Below are positions 25,756 to 33,269 of a DNA stretch of 48,316 nt, piece by piece (the first letter of the stretch is position 1; the number at the start of each line of letters is the position of its first letter). The notes under the pieces are model-generated. The model was given only the letters and a program-made list of their open reading frames with translations. It did not search any database and was not told the DNA's origin. The translations under genes and the position numbers were made by a program. The DNA lies in the IMG/VR virus record IMGVR_UViG_3300045131_001716, positions 1 to 48,316 of that record. One strand, given 5' to 3'. Source of the stretch: a virus.

Positions 25756-28146
25756 ATGGCTTGTAGCAAATATACCTTAACAAATACTGGCTCAACTATA
25801 GTAAATTTTAACTATAGACGATGCGACGATTCTATGTGGGAGTACCAAACGGAATTGACACAAAATGAAACTAAAACAATTTGGTTAATTGATAATACTT
25901 ACTCAACCGCACCTTTATTTTATTCTAGTATTGTTTTAATTAATAATGGTGTTTTTCCACCTCTTTTCCCAACTCCAACCCCAACTTCAACACCAACACA
26001 AACGCCTACAAATACTCCAACACCAACAAATACTTCTACTCAAACTCCAACTCCAACAAATACTTCCACTCAAACTCCAACACCAACAAATACTTCTACT
26101 CAAACGCCGACTAACACCTCAACTCAAACGCCGACTAACACCTCAACTCAAACGCCGACTAACACCTCAACACCGACAAATACTGTAACACCAACAAATA
26201 CTGTTACACCAACAAATACACCAACAAATACACCAACAAATACTCAAACACCAACTGTTACTCCAACAAAAAATAGATTTAGTTTTGTAGTTTCAACAGG
26301 TACAACAGCTTATGATTCATGTAATGGTATTAACACACCAACAATAACAATATATGGTGATGAGGTAATTTTTGACCAAAATGTATTATTTTATGATTCG
26401 TTATTTGGTCCAATCACAACTAACATGTCAGGATACTATACAAATTCAGGTCAAGTTGTTCAATTACTTTCAACAGGATATGAAACCGGAGGATTCTCAC
26501 TTTGTTCGATGATAATTACAAATACTCCTACACCAACAAATACTGTAACACCAACTAACACACCAACCGTAACTACAACACCAACGGCAACATTTGCATA
26601 TTATACATATAATTTAGGAAGTGGTACATCAATATATGATGCATGTTTCGCAGTTCCATCTTTAGTTTATGGTAGTGTTGCTGCAGGACCTGGTCCAAAC
26701 GTAGGAGAAATTTTATATTCTAATACATCATTAACAACTCCAATTCCGGATGGTTTTTATTCTAAAAATGGACTTGCTTGGTATAACGTTACTGGTGGTC
26801 TTGGACAAGTTACTACATCAGACCCTAACGGATGTTTATCAATTCCAACATCAACACCAACATTAACGGCAACAGTAACACCAACCAATACTGTAACACC
26901 AACAAATACACCAACTAATACTGTAACACCAACTAATACACCAACTAATACTGTAACACCAACTAAAACTGCAACACCAACTGTAACACCAACTAAAACT
27001 GCAACACCAACCGTAACTACAACACCAACGATTACTCCAACAAAAACTAGATTTCCTTTTGTAGTTTCAACAGGTACAACAGCTTATAATTCATGTAATG
27101 GTATTAATACAATAACAATATATGGTGATGAGGTAATTTTTGATGAAAATGTATTATTTTACGATTCATCATTAGGACCAGTTACAACTGACATGTCAGG
27201 ATACTATACAAATTCAGGACAAGTAGTTCAATTACTTTCAACAGGAGTGGAAACCGGAGGATTCTCATCTTGTTCATTAATCCCAACTAATACACCAACC
27301 GTAACTCAAACTTCAACACCAACAAATACTCCTACCGTAACTAAAACACCAACAAATACACCAACCATAACTTCAACACCAACAGCAACATTGGCGTATT
27401 ATACATATAATTTAGGATATGATGGATTTGCGGCAATTGACGCATGTACAGCATATGACCCAGGAACACCAGTTTATGTTTATGGTAGTGTTGCTGCAGG
27501 ACCTGGTCCAAACGTAGGAGAAATTTTATATGATGATACCGCATTAACAACACCAGCATCAAATGGTTATTATTCTAACGGAATTGCTTGGTATAACATT
27601 ACTGGCGGTCTTGGACAAGTTACCACATCAGACCCTAATGGATGTAATTATACCATAGGTGACAATGCTTTAGGTGGTTATATCGCTTACATATTACAAC
27701 CTGGAGATTCAGGATATGACGCAAATGTTCAACACGGTTTAGTTGCTACAACAACAAATGTTTCAAGTTCTGCATCATGGGGTTGTCCGGGTACTCTATT
27801 AACAGGAGCTAGTGGAACTACAATTGGGACAGGTAATCAAAACACCATAGATATAGTAAATGGATGTGCTAATGCGGGAATTGCGGCTAGATTGTGTTCA
27901 GATTTATCACTAAATGGATATAATGATTGGTATCTACCAAGTATAGATGAGTTAAATAAAGTATGGGATTTTAGAAATGCTTTTGGAGGATTTACAGAAG
28001 GAGAATATTTAAGTTCTACTCAAATTGGAGCTGACGAAATAAATTATATCTTCTTTAATATGGGTATTACTCCAGAACATCTTCCATTAATAGAGACTAC
28101 TGGTAAGGGTCAACTTATGAACGTTAGAGCGATTAGGTCTTATTAA
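25756..28146 (+). CDS. Modular fibre/adhesin with duplicated domains and DUF1566-like tip
   Basis: A 796-residue protein. The N-terminal domain (1-72) is followed by alternating Thr-Pro linkers and two kinds of module, each present twice: module A (about 173-253 and 431-510; [16 protein letters not shown] ... [17 protein letters not shown]) and module B (about 280-362 and 546-632; [17 protein letters not shown] ... TTSDPNGC). The tip (633-796) matches DUF1566/Lcl_[30 protein letters not shown] and MNVRAIRSY. In Legionella Lcl this C-terminal domain binds sugar polymers. I infer receptor or glycan binding. The order A-B-A-B shows tandem duplication of a two-module unit. Confidence 0.85.
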   Translation: MACSKYTLTNTGSTIVNFNYRRCDDSMWEYQTELTQNETKTIWLIDNTYSTAPLFYSSIVLINNGVFPPLFPTPTPTSTPTQTPTNTPTPTNTSTQTPTPTNTSTQTPTPTNTSTQTPTNTSTQTPTNTSTQTPTNTSTPTNTVTPTNTVTPTNTPTNTPTNTQTPTVTPTKNRFSFVVSTGTTAYDSCNGINTPTITIYGDEVIFDQNVLFYDSLFGPITTNMSGYYTNSGQVVQLLSTGYETGGFSLCSMIITNTPTPTNTVTPTNTPTVTTTPTATFAYYTYNLGSGTSIYDACFAVPSLVYGSVAAGPGPNVGEILYSNTSLTTPIPDGFYSKNGLAWYNVTGGLGQVTTSDPNGCLSIPTSTPTLTATVTPTNTVTPTNTPTNTVTPTNTPTNTVTPTKTATPTVTPTKTATPTVTTTPTITPTKTRFPFVVSTGTTAYNSCNGINTITIYGDEVIFDENVLFYDSSLGPVTTDMSGYYTNSGQVVQLLSTGVETGGFSSCSLIPTNTPTVTQTSTPTNTPTVTKTPTNTPTITSTPTATLAYYTYNLGYDGFAAIDACTAYDPGTPVYVYGSVAAGPGPNVGEILYDDTALTTPASNGYYSNGIAWYNITGGLGQVTTSDPNGCNYTIGDNALGGYIAYILQPGDSGYDANVQHGLVATTTNVSSSASWGCPGTLLTGASGTTIGTGNQNTIDIVNGCANAGIAARLCSDLSLNGYNDWYLPSIDELNKVWDFRNAFGGFTEGEYLSSTQIGADEINYIFFNMGITPEHLPLIETTGKGQLMNVRAIRSY
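26273..27650 (+). repeat. Tandem duplication of an A-B domain unit
   Basis: Module A DNA at about 26273-26516 recurs at about 27049-27286, and module B at about 26596-26835 recurs at about 27394-27646, with long stretches nearly identical at DNA level. Copies differ by small substitutions and an in-frame insertion in the second B module. The repeats are joined by Thr-Pro-coding DNA. Confidence 0.85.
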
Positions 28147-28182
28147 CAATTTATTTAAAATATAATATAAATTATTATAGAT

Positions 28183-28212
28183 AAAACCCTTCAGTTTTTT
28201 GAAGGGTTTTTT
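28183..28212 (+). terminator. Rho-independent terminator after the fibre genes
   Basis: Eleven-base inverted repeat AAAACCCTTCA / TGAAGGGTTTT (28183-28193 with 28200-28210), loop GTTTTT, then a T-rich tail. It closes the fibre gene unit 37 nt after the last stop. Confidence 0.85.
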
Positions 28213-28227
28213 ATTTTTAGGTATAAA
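28199..28227 (+). promoter_or_regulatory. Possible sigma70-like promoter overlapping the terminator
   Basis: TTGAAG (28199-28204) and TATAAA (28222-28227) are 17 nt apart, so the -35 box lies within the terminator's right arm. Transcription would start close to the ATG at 28238, giving little or no leader. The match to consensus is moderate. Confidence 0.3.
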
Positions 28228-28237
28228 ATAATATTAT

Positions 28238-29503
28238 ATGAAAATTTTCGTTCAAATCGCCTCTTATAGAGACCCTCAGTTAATTCCAACAATTAAAGAC
28301 ATGTTGGCAAACGCCAAAAAACCAAATAACCTTGTCATAGGTATTGCAAGACAATATAGTGATGAGGATGGTTTTGATAATTTAGATGAATACAAAGACG
28401 ACAAAAGATTTAGAATCTTAGATATTCCTTATCAAGACGCCAAAGGTGTATGTTGGGCGAGACACCAAGTTCAACAACTTTATAAAGGTGAAACTTACAC
28501 CCTACAAATTGACTCTCACATGAGATTTGTAAAGGATTGGGATGATATCCTTATCAAAATGATAAAGGGGTTACAGAAGGACGGATACAAAAAACCTCTA
28601 CTTACGGGTTATGTTCCTTCTTTTGACCCCGAAAATGAACCAGCAGGAAGAGCTCAAGAAGCTTGGAGAATGGTTTTTGACCGATTTATTCCTGAAGGAG
28701 CAGTGTTTTTCTTACCTGAAACAATTCCAGGATGGAAAGAAATGAAGAAACCTGTGACCTCAAGATTCTATTCGGCTCACTTTTGTTTTACATTAGGACA
28801 ATTCTCAACGGAAGTCCAACATAACCCTGAATATTATTTTCACGGTGAAGAAATTTCAATTGCCGCAAGAGCTTACACTTGGGGTTATGATTTATTTCAC
28901 ACTCATATTCCTGTTGTTTATCACGAATATACTCGTAAGGGTAGAACAAAACAATGGGATGATGACAAAACTTGGGGACAAAAGAATAGTCACTCTCACT
29001 TAACAAATAGAAAGTTATTTGGTATGGACGGTGAAAAACAAGAAGGTCATGATGGTCCTTATGGTTTTGGTCCTGTTAGGACTTTAACGGAATATGAAAA
29101 ATATGCTGGTATTTTGTTTTCAAAGAGAGCGATTGACAAACATACCTTAGATAAAAATTATCCACCAAATCCATATAATTTTGAAACAGAACAAGAATGG
29201 AAAGATAGTTTCTGTATGATGTTCAAACATTGTATTGATATCGGATATTCACAAGTTACTGAAACTGATTATGATTTTTGGGTTGTTGCATTCCATAATG
29301 ATAAAGATGAGACTTTATTTAGAAAAGATGCCGACAAAAACGAAATTGCAGGTTTTATGATAGACCCTGACAAATACTGTAAAGTATGGAGAGAGTTCCA
29401 AACTGATGAAATGCCTTCTCATTGGGTTGTTTGGCCTCACTCAGAATCAAAAGGATGGTGTGATAGAATCACAGGTAGATTAACCAATAACCAAGTTAGT
29501 TAA
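28238..29503 (+). CDS. Skp1-type GlcNAc-transferase-like glycosyltransferase (PF11397-like)
   Basis: A 421-residue GT-A enzyme. IFVQIASYRDPQLIPTIKD (3-21), ARHQVQQLY, YTLQIDSHMRFVKDWD (87-102) with a DxH metal motif, and YFHGEEISIAARAYTWGYDL are all hallmarks of the GlcNAc-transferase family that includes the Dictyostelium enzyme modifying hydroxyproline on Skp1. Bacterial and viral members are uncharacterised. It is the first gene after the Thr-Pro-rich fibre genes and starts a run of four glycosyltransferases. I infer that it could initiate glycosylation of the fibres, but host-surface modification is equally possible. Confidence 0.8.
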   Translation: MKIFVQIASYRDPQLIPTIKDMLANAKKPNNLVIGIARQYSDEDGFDNLDEYKDDKRFRILDIPYQDAKGVCWARHQVQQLYKGETYTLQIDSHMRFVKDWDDILIKMIKGLQKDGYKKPLLTGYVPSFDPENEPAGRAQEAWRMVFDRFIPEGAVFFLPETIPGWKEMKKPVTSRFYSAHFCFTLGQFSTEVQHNPEYYFHGEEISIAARAYTWGYDLFHTHIPVVYHEYTRKGRTKQWDDDKTWGQKNSHSHLTNRKLFGMDGEKQEGHDGPYGFGPVRTLTEYEKYAGILFSKRAIDKHTLDKNYPPNPYNFETEQEWKDSFCMMFKHCIDIGYSQVTETDYDFWVVAFHNDKDETLFRKDADKNEIAGFMIDPDKYCKVWREFQTDEMPSHWVVWPHSESKGWCDRITGRLTNNQVS

Positions 29504-30246
29504 TGAAATTTAATGAAATACCTAAATTTGTTGTTAATTTAGAAAGACGACCTGACCGATTGGAACATATCAAAAAAGAGATGGAATATATTGGTTGGGA
29601 TTATGAAATATTCAAAGCGATAGATACTAATTCTTATATGGGTATTACTCGTTCTATTTTGGAAATAATTAAAATTGCAAAAGAACAAAAATATCCTCGT
29701 GTAATGGTAATTGAAGATGATTGTTCCTTCATGCCATACGCTAAAAATTTCTTAGAAAAATTAGAAAATAAATGTGATGGATTAACGTTTGGGGTTTTTA
29801 ATTTATCACCAACTTTAAATAGATTTATTAATAGAAGTCAGGATAATGAAATGTTATTAGATATGACTAATTTACCTGAGAAAGAAGAACATTTACGAGA
29901 CATTTACGCTTGTAATATGATTATATTTGACGAATCAATTTATGATGAATTGTTTAACATTAAAGATACGGCATTTCAAAGTGGTGAATATTTCTATGCA
30001 ATTGATGATTATATCTTTAAGTATATAATAACAAAACATCAAAGTTATTGTCCAATTTTACCTGTTGCACCACAAGGTAATGATTTATCCAATATTTCTG
30101 ACGGTGTTTATAATAACTTTTATTTACAAACATATAATTGGAATTTATTTAGTCCTATAAAAATTCCAAATGAATTTATGGACCAATATAAAAATCAAGA
30201 AATAAAAAATAACAAAGAATATAAAGAAGTTTATTATGTCGGTTAA
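29503..30246 (+). CDS. GT25-like glycosyltransferase
   Basis: A 247-residue protein with the GT25 opening FVVNLERRPDRLEHIKKEM (9-27), a conserved-looking YEIFKAIDT, and VMVIEDDCSFMPYAKNFL carrying the EDD metal site. Later IYACNMIIFDESIYDEL and AIDDYIFKY fit the acceptor region of the LPS glycosyltransferase family GT25. The ATG shares a base with the upstream stop (TAATG). Donor and acceptor unknown. Confidence 0.8.
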   Translation: MKFNEIPKFVVNLERRPDRLEHIKKEMEYIGWDYEIFKAIDTNSYMGITRSILEIIKIAKEQKYPRVMVIEDDCSFMPYAKNFLEKLENKCDGLTFGVFNLSPTLNRFINRSQDNEMLLDMTNLPEKEEHLRDIYACNMIIFDESIYDELFNIKDTAFQSGEYFYAIDDYIFKYIITKHQSYCPILPVAPQGNDLSNISDGVYNNFYLQTYNWNLFSPIKIPNEFMDQYKNQEIKNNKEYKEVYYVG

Positions 30247-31117
30247 AATTATCACATCAATTTATAGTGATTTACATGGTACAGAGTTTGGTGGTCGAGT
30301 TGGTAGAGGAGGTCATTACAGATTTAGTCTATTGTCGTTATTAAAAATAACAGACGCCGATTTTTTATGTTACACTTCAGACAGAGAAATTAAATCCTTA
30401 GAATCATTTTTTTACGACGAAAACGGAGTGTCTCCCGAAAAATTACAATTTCAAGTTTTTGACATTGCAAACACAAAATTCAAAGATTTAATTAACCAAT
30501 ATAAAAATATTGAAGGAACTAAGAAATCGGATAGATGTATTGAAATACAATATTCAAAATTTCATTGGTGGTCAAATGAAGATAAATCTTACGATTATTA
30601 TTATTGGATTGACGCTGGTCTTTCTCATTGTGGTTTAATACCTTTGAAATATCTAACAAGTACTCACCCGCAAGGTAGATATTATGAAAGTAACCTGTTT
30701 AATAATGATTTTATTAAAAATGTTATTGAGGATACTGGTGATAAATTTTTACTTTTGGGTAAAGAAAATGACCGAAATTATTGGTCTGGAACTGTAAAAA
30801 GAAAATGGTATACTGAATACGATAGAAGTATTCATATTATTGGTGGAATGTTTGGTGGTCATAGAGATAAGTGGGATGAGATAGTTAATATATTTGAAGG
30901 ATACACTAAAAATATTATTGAGGAAGATAAAGGATTACCACATGAAGAAGAGGTAATGTCATTAATGTATGTAAACCATAAAGAATTATTTGAAAGAAAA
31001 CATTTTGATATTTGGTGGTGTAGGGATAATGCACCTACAGGGGTAACAGATGAAATGTTTACATTAAACAAAAGTTTTTATAAAATTTTAGAAGAATTCA
31101 ATAGAATATATGAGTAA
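30236..31117 (+). CDS. HtrL/YibB-like glycosyltransferase
   Basis: A 293-residue protein with IITSIYSDLHGTEFGGR at the start, YYWIDAGLSHCGLIP (122-136), IHIIGGMFGGHRDKWDE and LPHEEEVMSLMYV. The spacing and the WIDxGL, GGxFGG and EE landmarks match the N-terminal half of the following gene, which is clearly HtrL/YibB-like. The two are probably paralogues. The family is tied to surface-polysaccharide genes and has a GT-A look. It overlaps the upstream gene by 11 nt and the downstream one by 8. Confidence 0.65.
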   Translation: MSVKIITSIYSDLHGTEFGGRVGRGGHYRFSLLSLLKITDADFLCYTSDREIKSLESFFYDENGVSPEKLQFQVFDIANTKFKDLINQYKNIEGTKKSDRCIEIQYSKFHWWSNEDKSYDYYYWIDAGLSHCGLIPLKYLTSTHPQGRYYESNLFNNDFIKNVIEDTGDKFLLLGKENDRNYWSGTVKRKWYTEYDRSIHIIGGMFGGHRDKWDEIVNIFEGYTKNIIEEDKGLPHEEEVMSLMYVNHKELFERKHFDIWWCRDNAPTGVTDEMFTLNKSFYKILEEFNRIYE

Positions 31118-32786
31118 TATAACGTTAGTAACAGGAATATGGGATATCGGTCGAGAAGAATTAACCGAAGGTTGGTCAAGACCCTACCAACATTATTTAG
31201 ATAAGTTTGAACAACTTTTAAAGTGTGATGAGAACATGATTATTTTTGGGGACGAAGAACTTCAAAAATTTGTTTTCGAAAGAAGAAGTCATGACAATAC
31301 ACAATTTATTCTTAGACCAATGTCTTGGTTTAGAGAATCTGAATTTTTTAACAAAGTTCAGAAAATTAGAACTGATGAAAATTGGCAAAATTTATCTGGT
31401 TGGTTAAAAGAATCAACACAATGTAGATTAGAAAATTATAATCCATTAGTTATGTCCAAGGTATTCTTATTACACGATGCTAAGATTATGGACAGATTTG
31501 ACTCTGAATATATGTTTTGGATTGATGGTGGTTTAACAAATACCGTTCATCAAGGTTATTTTACTCATGATAAAGTTTTAAATAACTTGTCAAAATACAT
31601 TTCAAAATTTTCATTTATTTGTTTTCAATATGACGCTGAAACTGAAATTCATGGTTTTGAATATAATAAGTTAAATTCTATTGCGGGTTCAAAAGTTAAT
31701 AAAGTCGCGAGAGGTGGATTTTTTGGTGGCCCAAAGCATACCATTAGTGATATTAATGGAATATATTATAATTTGTTACAAACAACTTTAGATGAAGGTT
31801 ATATGGGTACCGAAGAATCAATCTTCAGTATTATGTGTTATAAACACTCAGATATGGTTAATTATTTTGAAATTGAATCTAATGGTTTGGTTGGTAAGTT
31901 TTTTGAAGATTTAAAGAATAATGAATTGAAACCTAAATCTGAAAATATTCATAAAGAAACAAACACATTAGATGTTAATAAAGTTGGTTTATATGTGATT
32001 ACATTTAATAGCCCAAAACAATTTTCAACTTTAATTGAATCCATGAATGCTTACGATAAAGATTATTTATTAAAAACTAAAAAGTTTTTGTTAGATAATT
32101 CAAGTGATACTTCAACATTTGATGACTATGCTAAATTGTGTGAAGAAAATGGGTTTGAACACATTAAGAAAGATAATTTAGGGATTTGTGGTGGTCGTCA
32201 ATGGATTGCCGAACATTTTCAAAATGAAACAGATTTAGATTTTTATTTGTTTTTTGAAGATGATATGTTCTTTTATCCAAAAGAGGGAGATGTATGTAGA
32301 AATGGTTTTAACCGATATGTTCCAAATTTATATTCAAAAACATTACAAATTGTTAAAAAAGAAAACTTTGACTTTTTAAAACTCAATTATAGTGAATTCT
32401 TTGGAGACAATGGCACTCAATGGTCATGGTATAACGTACCTCAAGATGTTAGACAAAAGTATTGGCCAGGTAAAGACAGATTACCTGTTCAAGGATTAGA
32501 CCCAAATGCTCCAAGAACGGTATATGATTCAGTTAATTCATTTCAAGGAGTTCCTTATGTAACAGGTGATGTTTATTATTGTAATTGGCCTCAAATTGTT
32601 ACAAGAACAGGAAATCAAAAAATGTTCTTAGATGTAACATGGGGACATCCATTTGAACAAACTTGGATGAGCCATATGTATCAGTTGGTTAAGAAAGGTG
32701 AGTTGTATCCTGGATTATTACTTATGACACCAACAGAACATGATAGATTTGAACATTATGAAAGAAGTTTAAGAAAAGAGTCATAA
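31110..32786 (+). CDS. HtrL/YibB-like plus GT2-like two-domain glycosyltransferase
   Basis: A 558-residue fusion. Residues 1-280 match HtrL/YibB: LVTGIWDIGREELTEGWSR (6-24), MFWIDGGLTNTVHQGYF (135-151), RGGFFGGPKH and GTEESIFSIM. Residues about 290-558 form a GT2-like domain: VGLYVITFNSPKQFSTLIES, DNLGICGGRQWIAEHF and YLFFEDDMFFYP (379-390; EDD metal site). Two active sites suggest sequential addition of two sugars. Last gene of the four-gene glycosyltransferase run; followed by a TATTTAT element and an unrelated small gene. Confidence 0.75.
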   Translation: MSNITLVTGIWDIGREELTEGWSRPYQHYLDKFEQLLKCDENMIIFGDEELQKFVFERRSHDNTQFILRPMSWFRESEFFNKVQKIRTDENWQNLSGWLKESTQCRLENYNPLVMSKVFLLHDAKIMDRFDSEYMFWIDGGLTNTVHQGYFTHDKVLNNLSKYISKFSFICFQYDAETEIHGFEYNKLNSIAGSKVNKVARGGFFGGPKHTISDINGIYYNLLQTTLDEGYMGTEESIFSIMCYKHSDMVNYFEIESNGLVGKFFEDLKNNELKPKSENIHKETNTLDVNKVGLYVITFNSPKQFSTLIESMNAYDKDYLLKTKKFLLDNSSDTSTFDDYAKLCEENGFEHIKKDNLGICGGRQWIAEHFQNETDLDFYLFFEDDMFFYPKEGDVCRNGFNRYVPNLYSKTLQIVKKENFDFLKLNYSEFFGDNGTQWSWYNVPQDVRQKYWPGKDRLPVQGLDPNAPRTVYDSVNSFQGVPYVTGDVYYCNWPQIVTRTGNQKMFLDVTWGHPFEQTWMSHMYQLVKKGELYPGLLLMTPTEHDRFEHYERSLRKES

Positions 32787-32790
32787 CAAT

Positions 32791-32798
32791 ATATTTAT
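32791..32798 (+). promoter_or_regulatory. ATATTTAT element
   Basis: AATATATTTATTG, 4 nt before the ATG at 32803. Same position relative to the start codon as at 24747-24754. Confidence 0.45.
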
Positions 32799-32802
32799 TG
32801 TT

Positions 32803-33180
32803 ATGGAATTCTTTATTAAACAAAACTCGACGTTACCTGTATTAAAAATGCAAGTAGTAAAAGATGGTAGAGCGGGTTACTTGGAACTGATGCAGGACTT
32901 GGAAGTTTCTACTATTTTTTTTACAATGATTGATGTTGAGACCGAAATCCCTAAAATTGTGTCTGCCCCTTGTGAAATTGTTTCACTTATCTTACCTTTA
33001 GGTGCGACACCTGAATATTATATCTATTACAAATTCACTTCAAGAGACACAAACACACCAGGTAGGTATGTTGGTCAGTTCTTAATTAAGAATGACGAGG
33101 GAAATTTAATTCTTCCAATCAGAGAGGAATTATATATTAATATTCAACCAAGTTTTATTTCGGAAACTGCTTGTTGTTAA
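32803..33180 (+). CDS. Hypothetical protein, full-length paralogue of the 23982 ORF
   Basis: No named family recognised. The 125 residues open MEFFIKQNSTLPVLKMQVVK and appear beta-rich (FFTMIDVETEIPKIVSAPCE, EYYIYYKFTSRDTNTPGRY, GQFLIKNDEGNLILPI), ending in ETACC. The shape suggests a small Ig-like or jellyroll virion protein. A shortened copy of its N-terminus occurs at 23982-24140 among the fibre genes. Its own TATTTAT element suggests late expression despite lying between glycosyltransferase and polymerase genes. Confidence 0.65.
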   Translation: MEFFIKQNSTLPVLKMQVVKDGRAGYLELMQDLEVSTIFFTMIDVETEIPKIVSAPCEIVSLILPLGATPEYYIYYKFTSRDTNTPGRYVGQFLIKNDEGNLILPIREELYINIQPSFISETACC

Positions 33181-33181
33181 T

Positions 33182-33209
33182 TTGATTAATCCAATTTTTT
33201 ATTTATATT
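33182..33209 (+). promoter_or_regulatory. Possible sigma70-like promoter of DNA polymerase
   Basis: TTGATT (33182-33187) and TATATT (33204-33209) are separated by 16 nt. Transcription would start near 33216, giving a leader of about 54 nt that holds a hairpin before the polymerase ATG. Confidence 0.35.
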
Positions 33210-33225
33210 TATTTACGAAGGTAAA

Positions 33226-33243
33226 TTTCACGACGGTGTGAAA
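33226..33243 (+). promoter_or_regulatory. Hairpin in the polymerase leader
   Basis: TTTCAC / GTGAAA inverted repeat with loop GACGGT, 26 nt before the polymerase ATG and not followed by a T run, so it is not a terminator. In T4, DNA polymerase represses its own translation by binding an operator hairpin in its leader; a similar role here is a hypothesis from position only. Confidence 0.4.
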
Positions 33244-33269
33244 GCTAATGAACCAAAGAAATAAGTATT

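Noticed and set aside
22405-27400. CRISPR-like array from short repeated units
   Set aside because: The repeats are in-frame Thr-Pro codons without unique spacers of constant length, and no cas genes are present.
20450-28146. Diversity-generating retroelement acting on the DUF1566-like tip
   Set aside because: No reverse transcriptase gene and no near-copy of the tip with A-specific differences was seen in the window.
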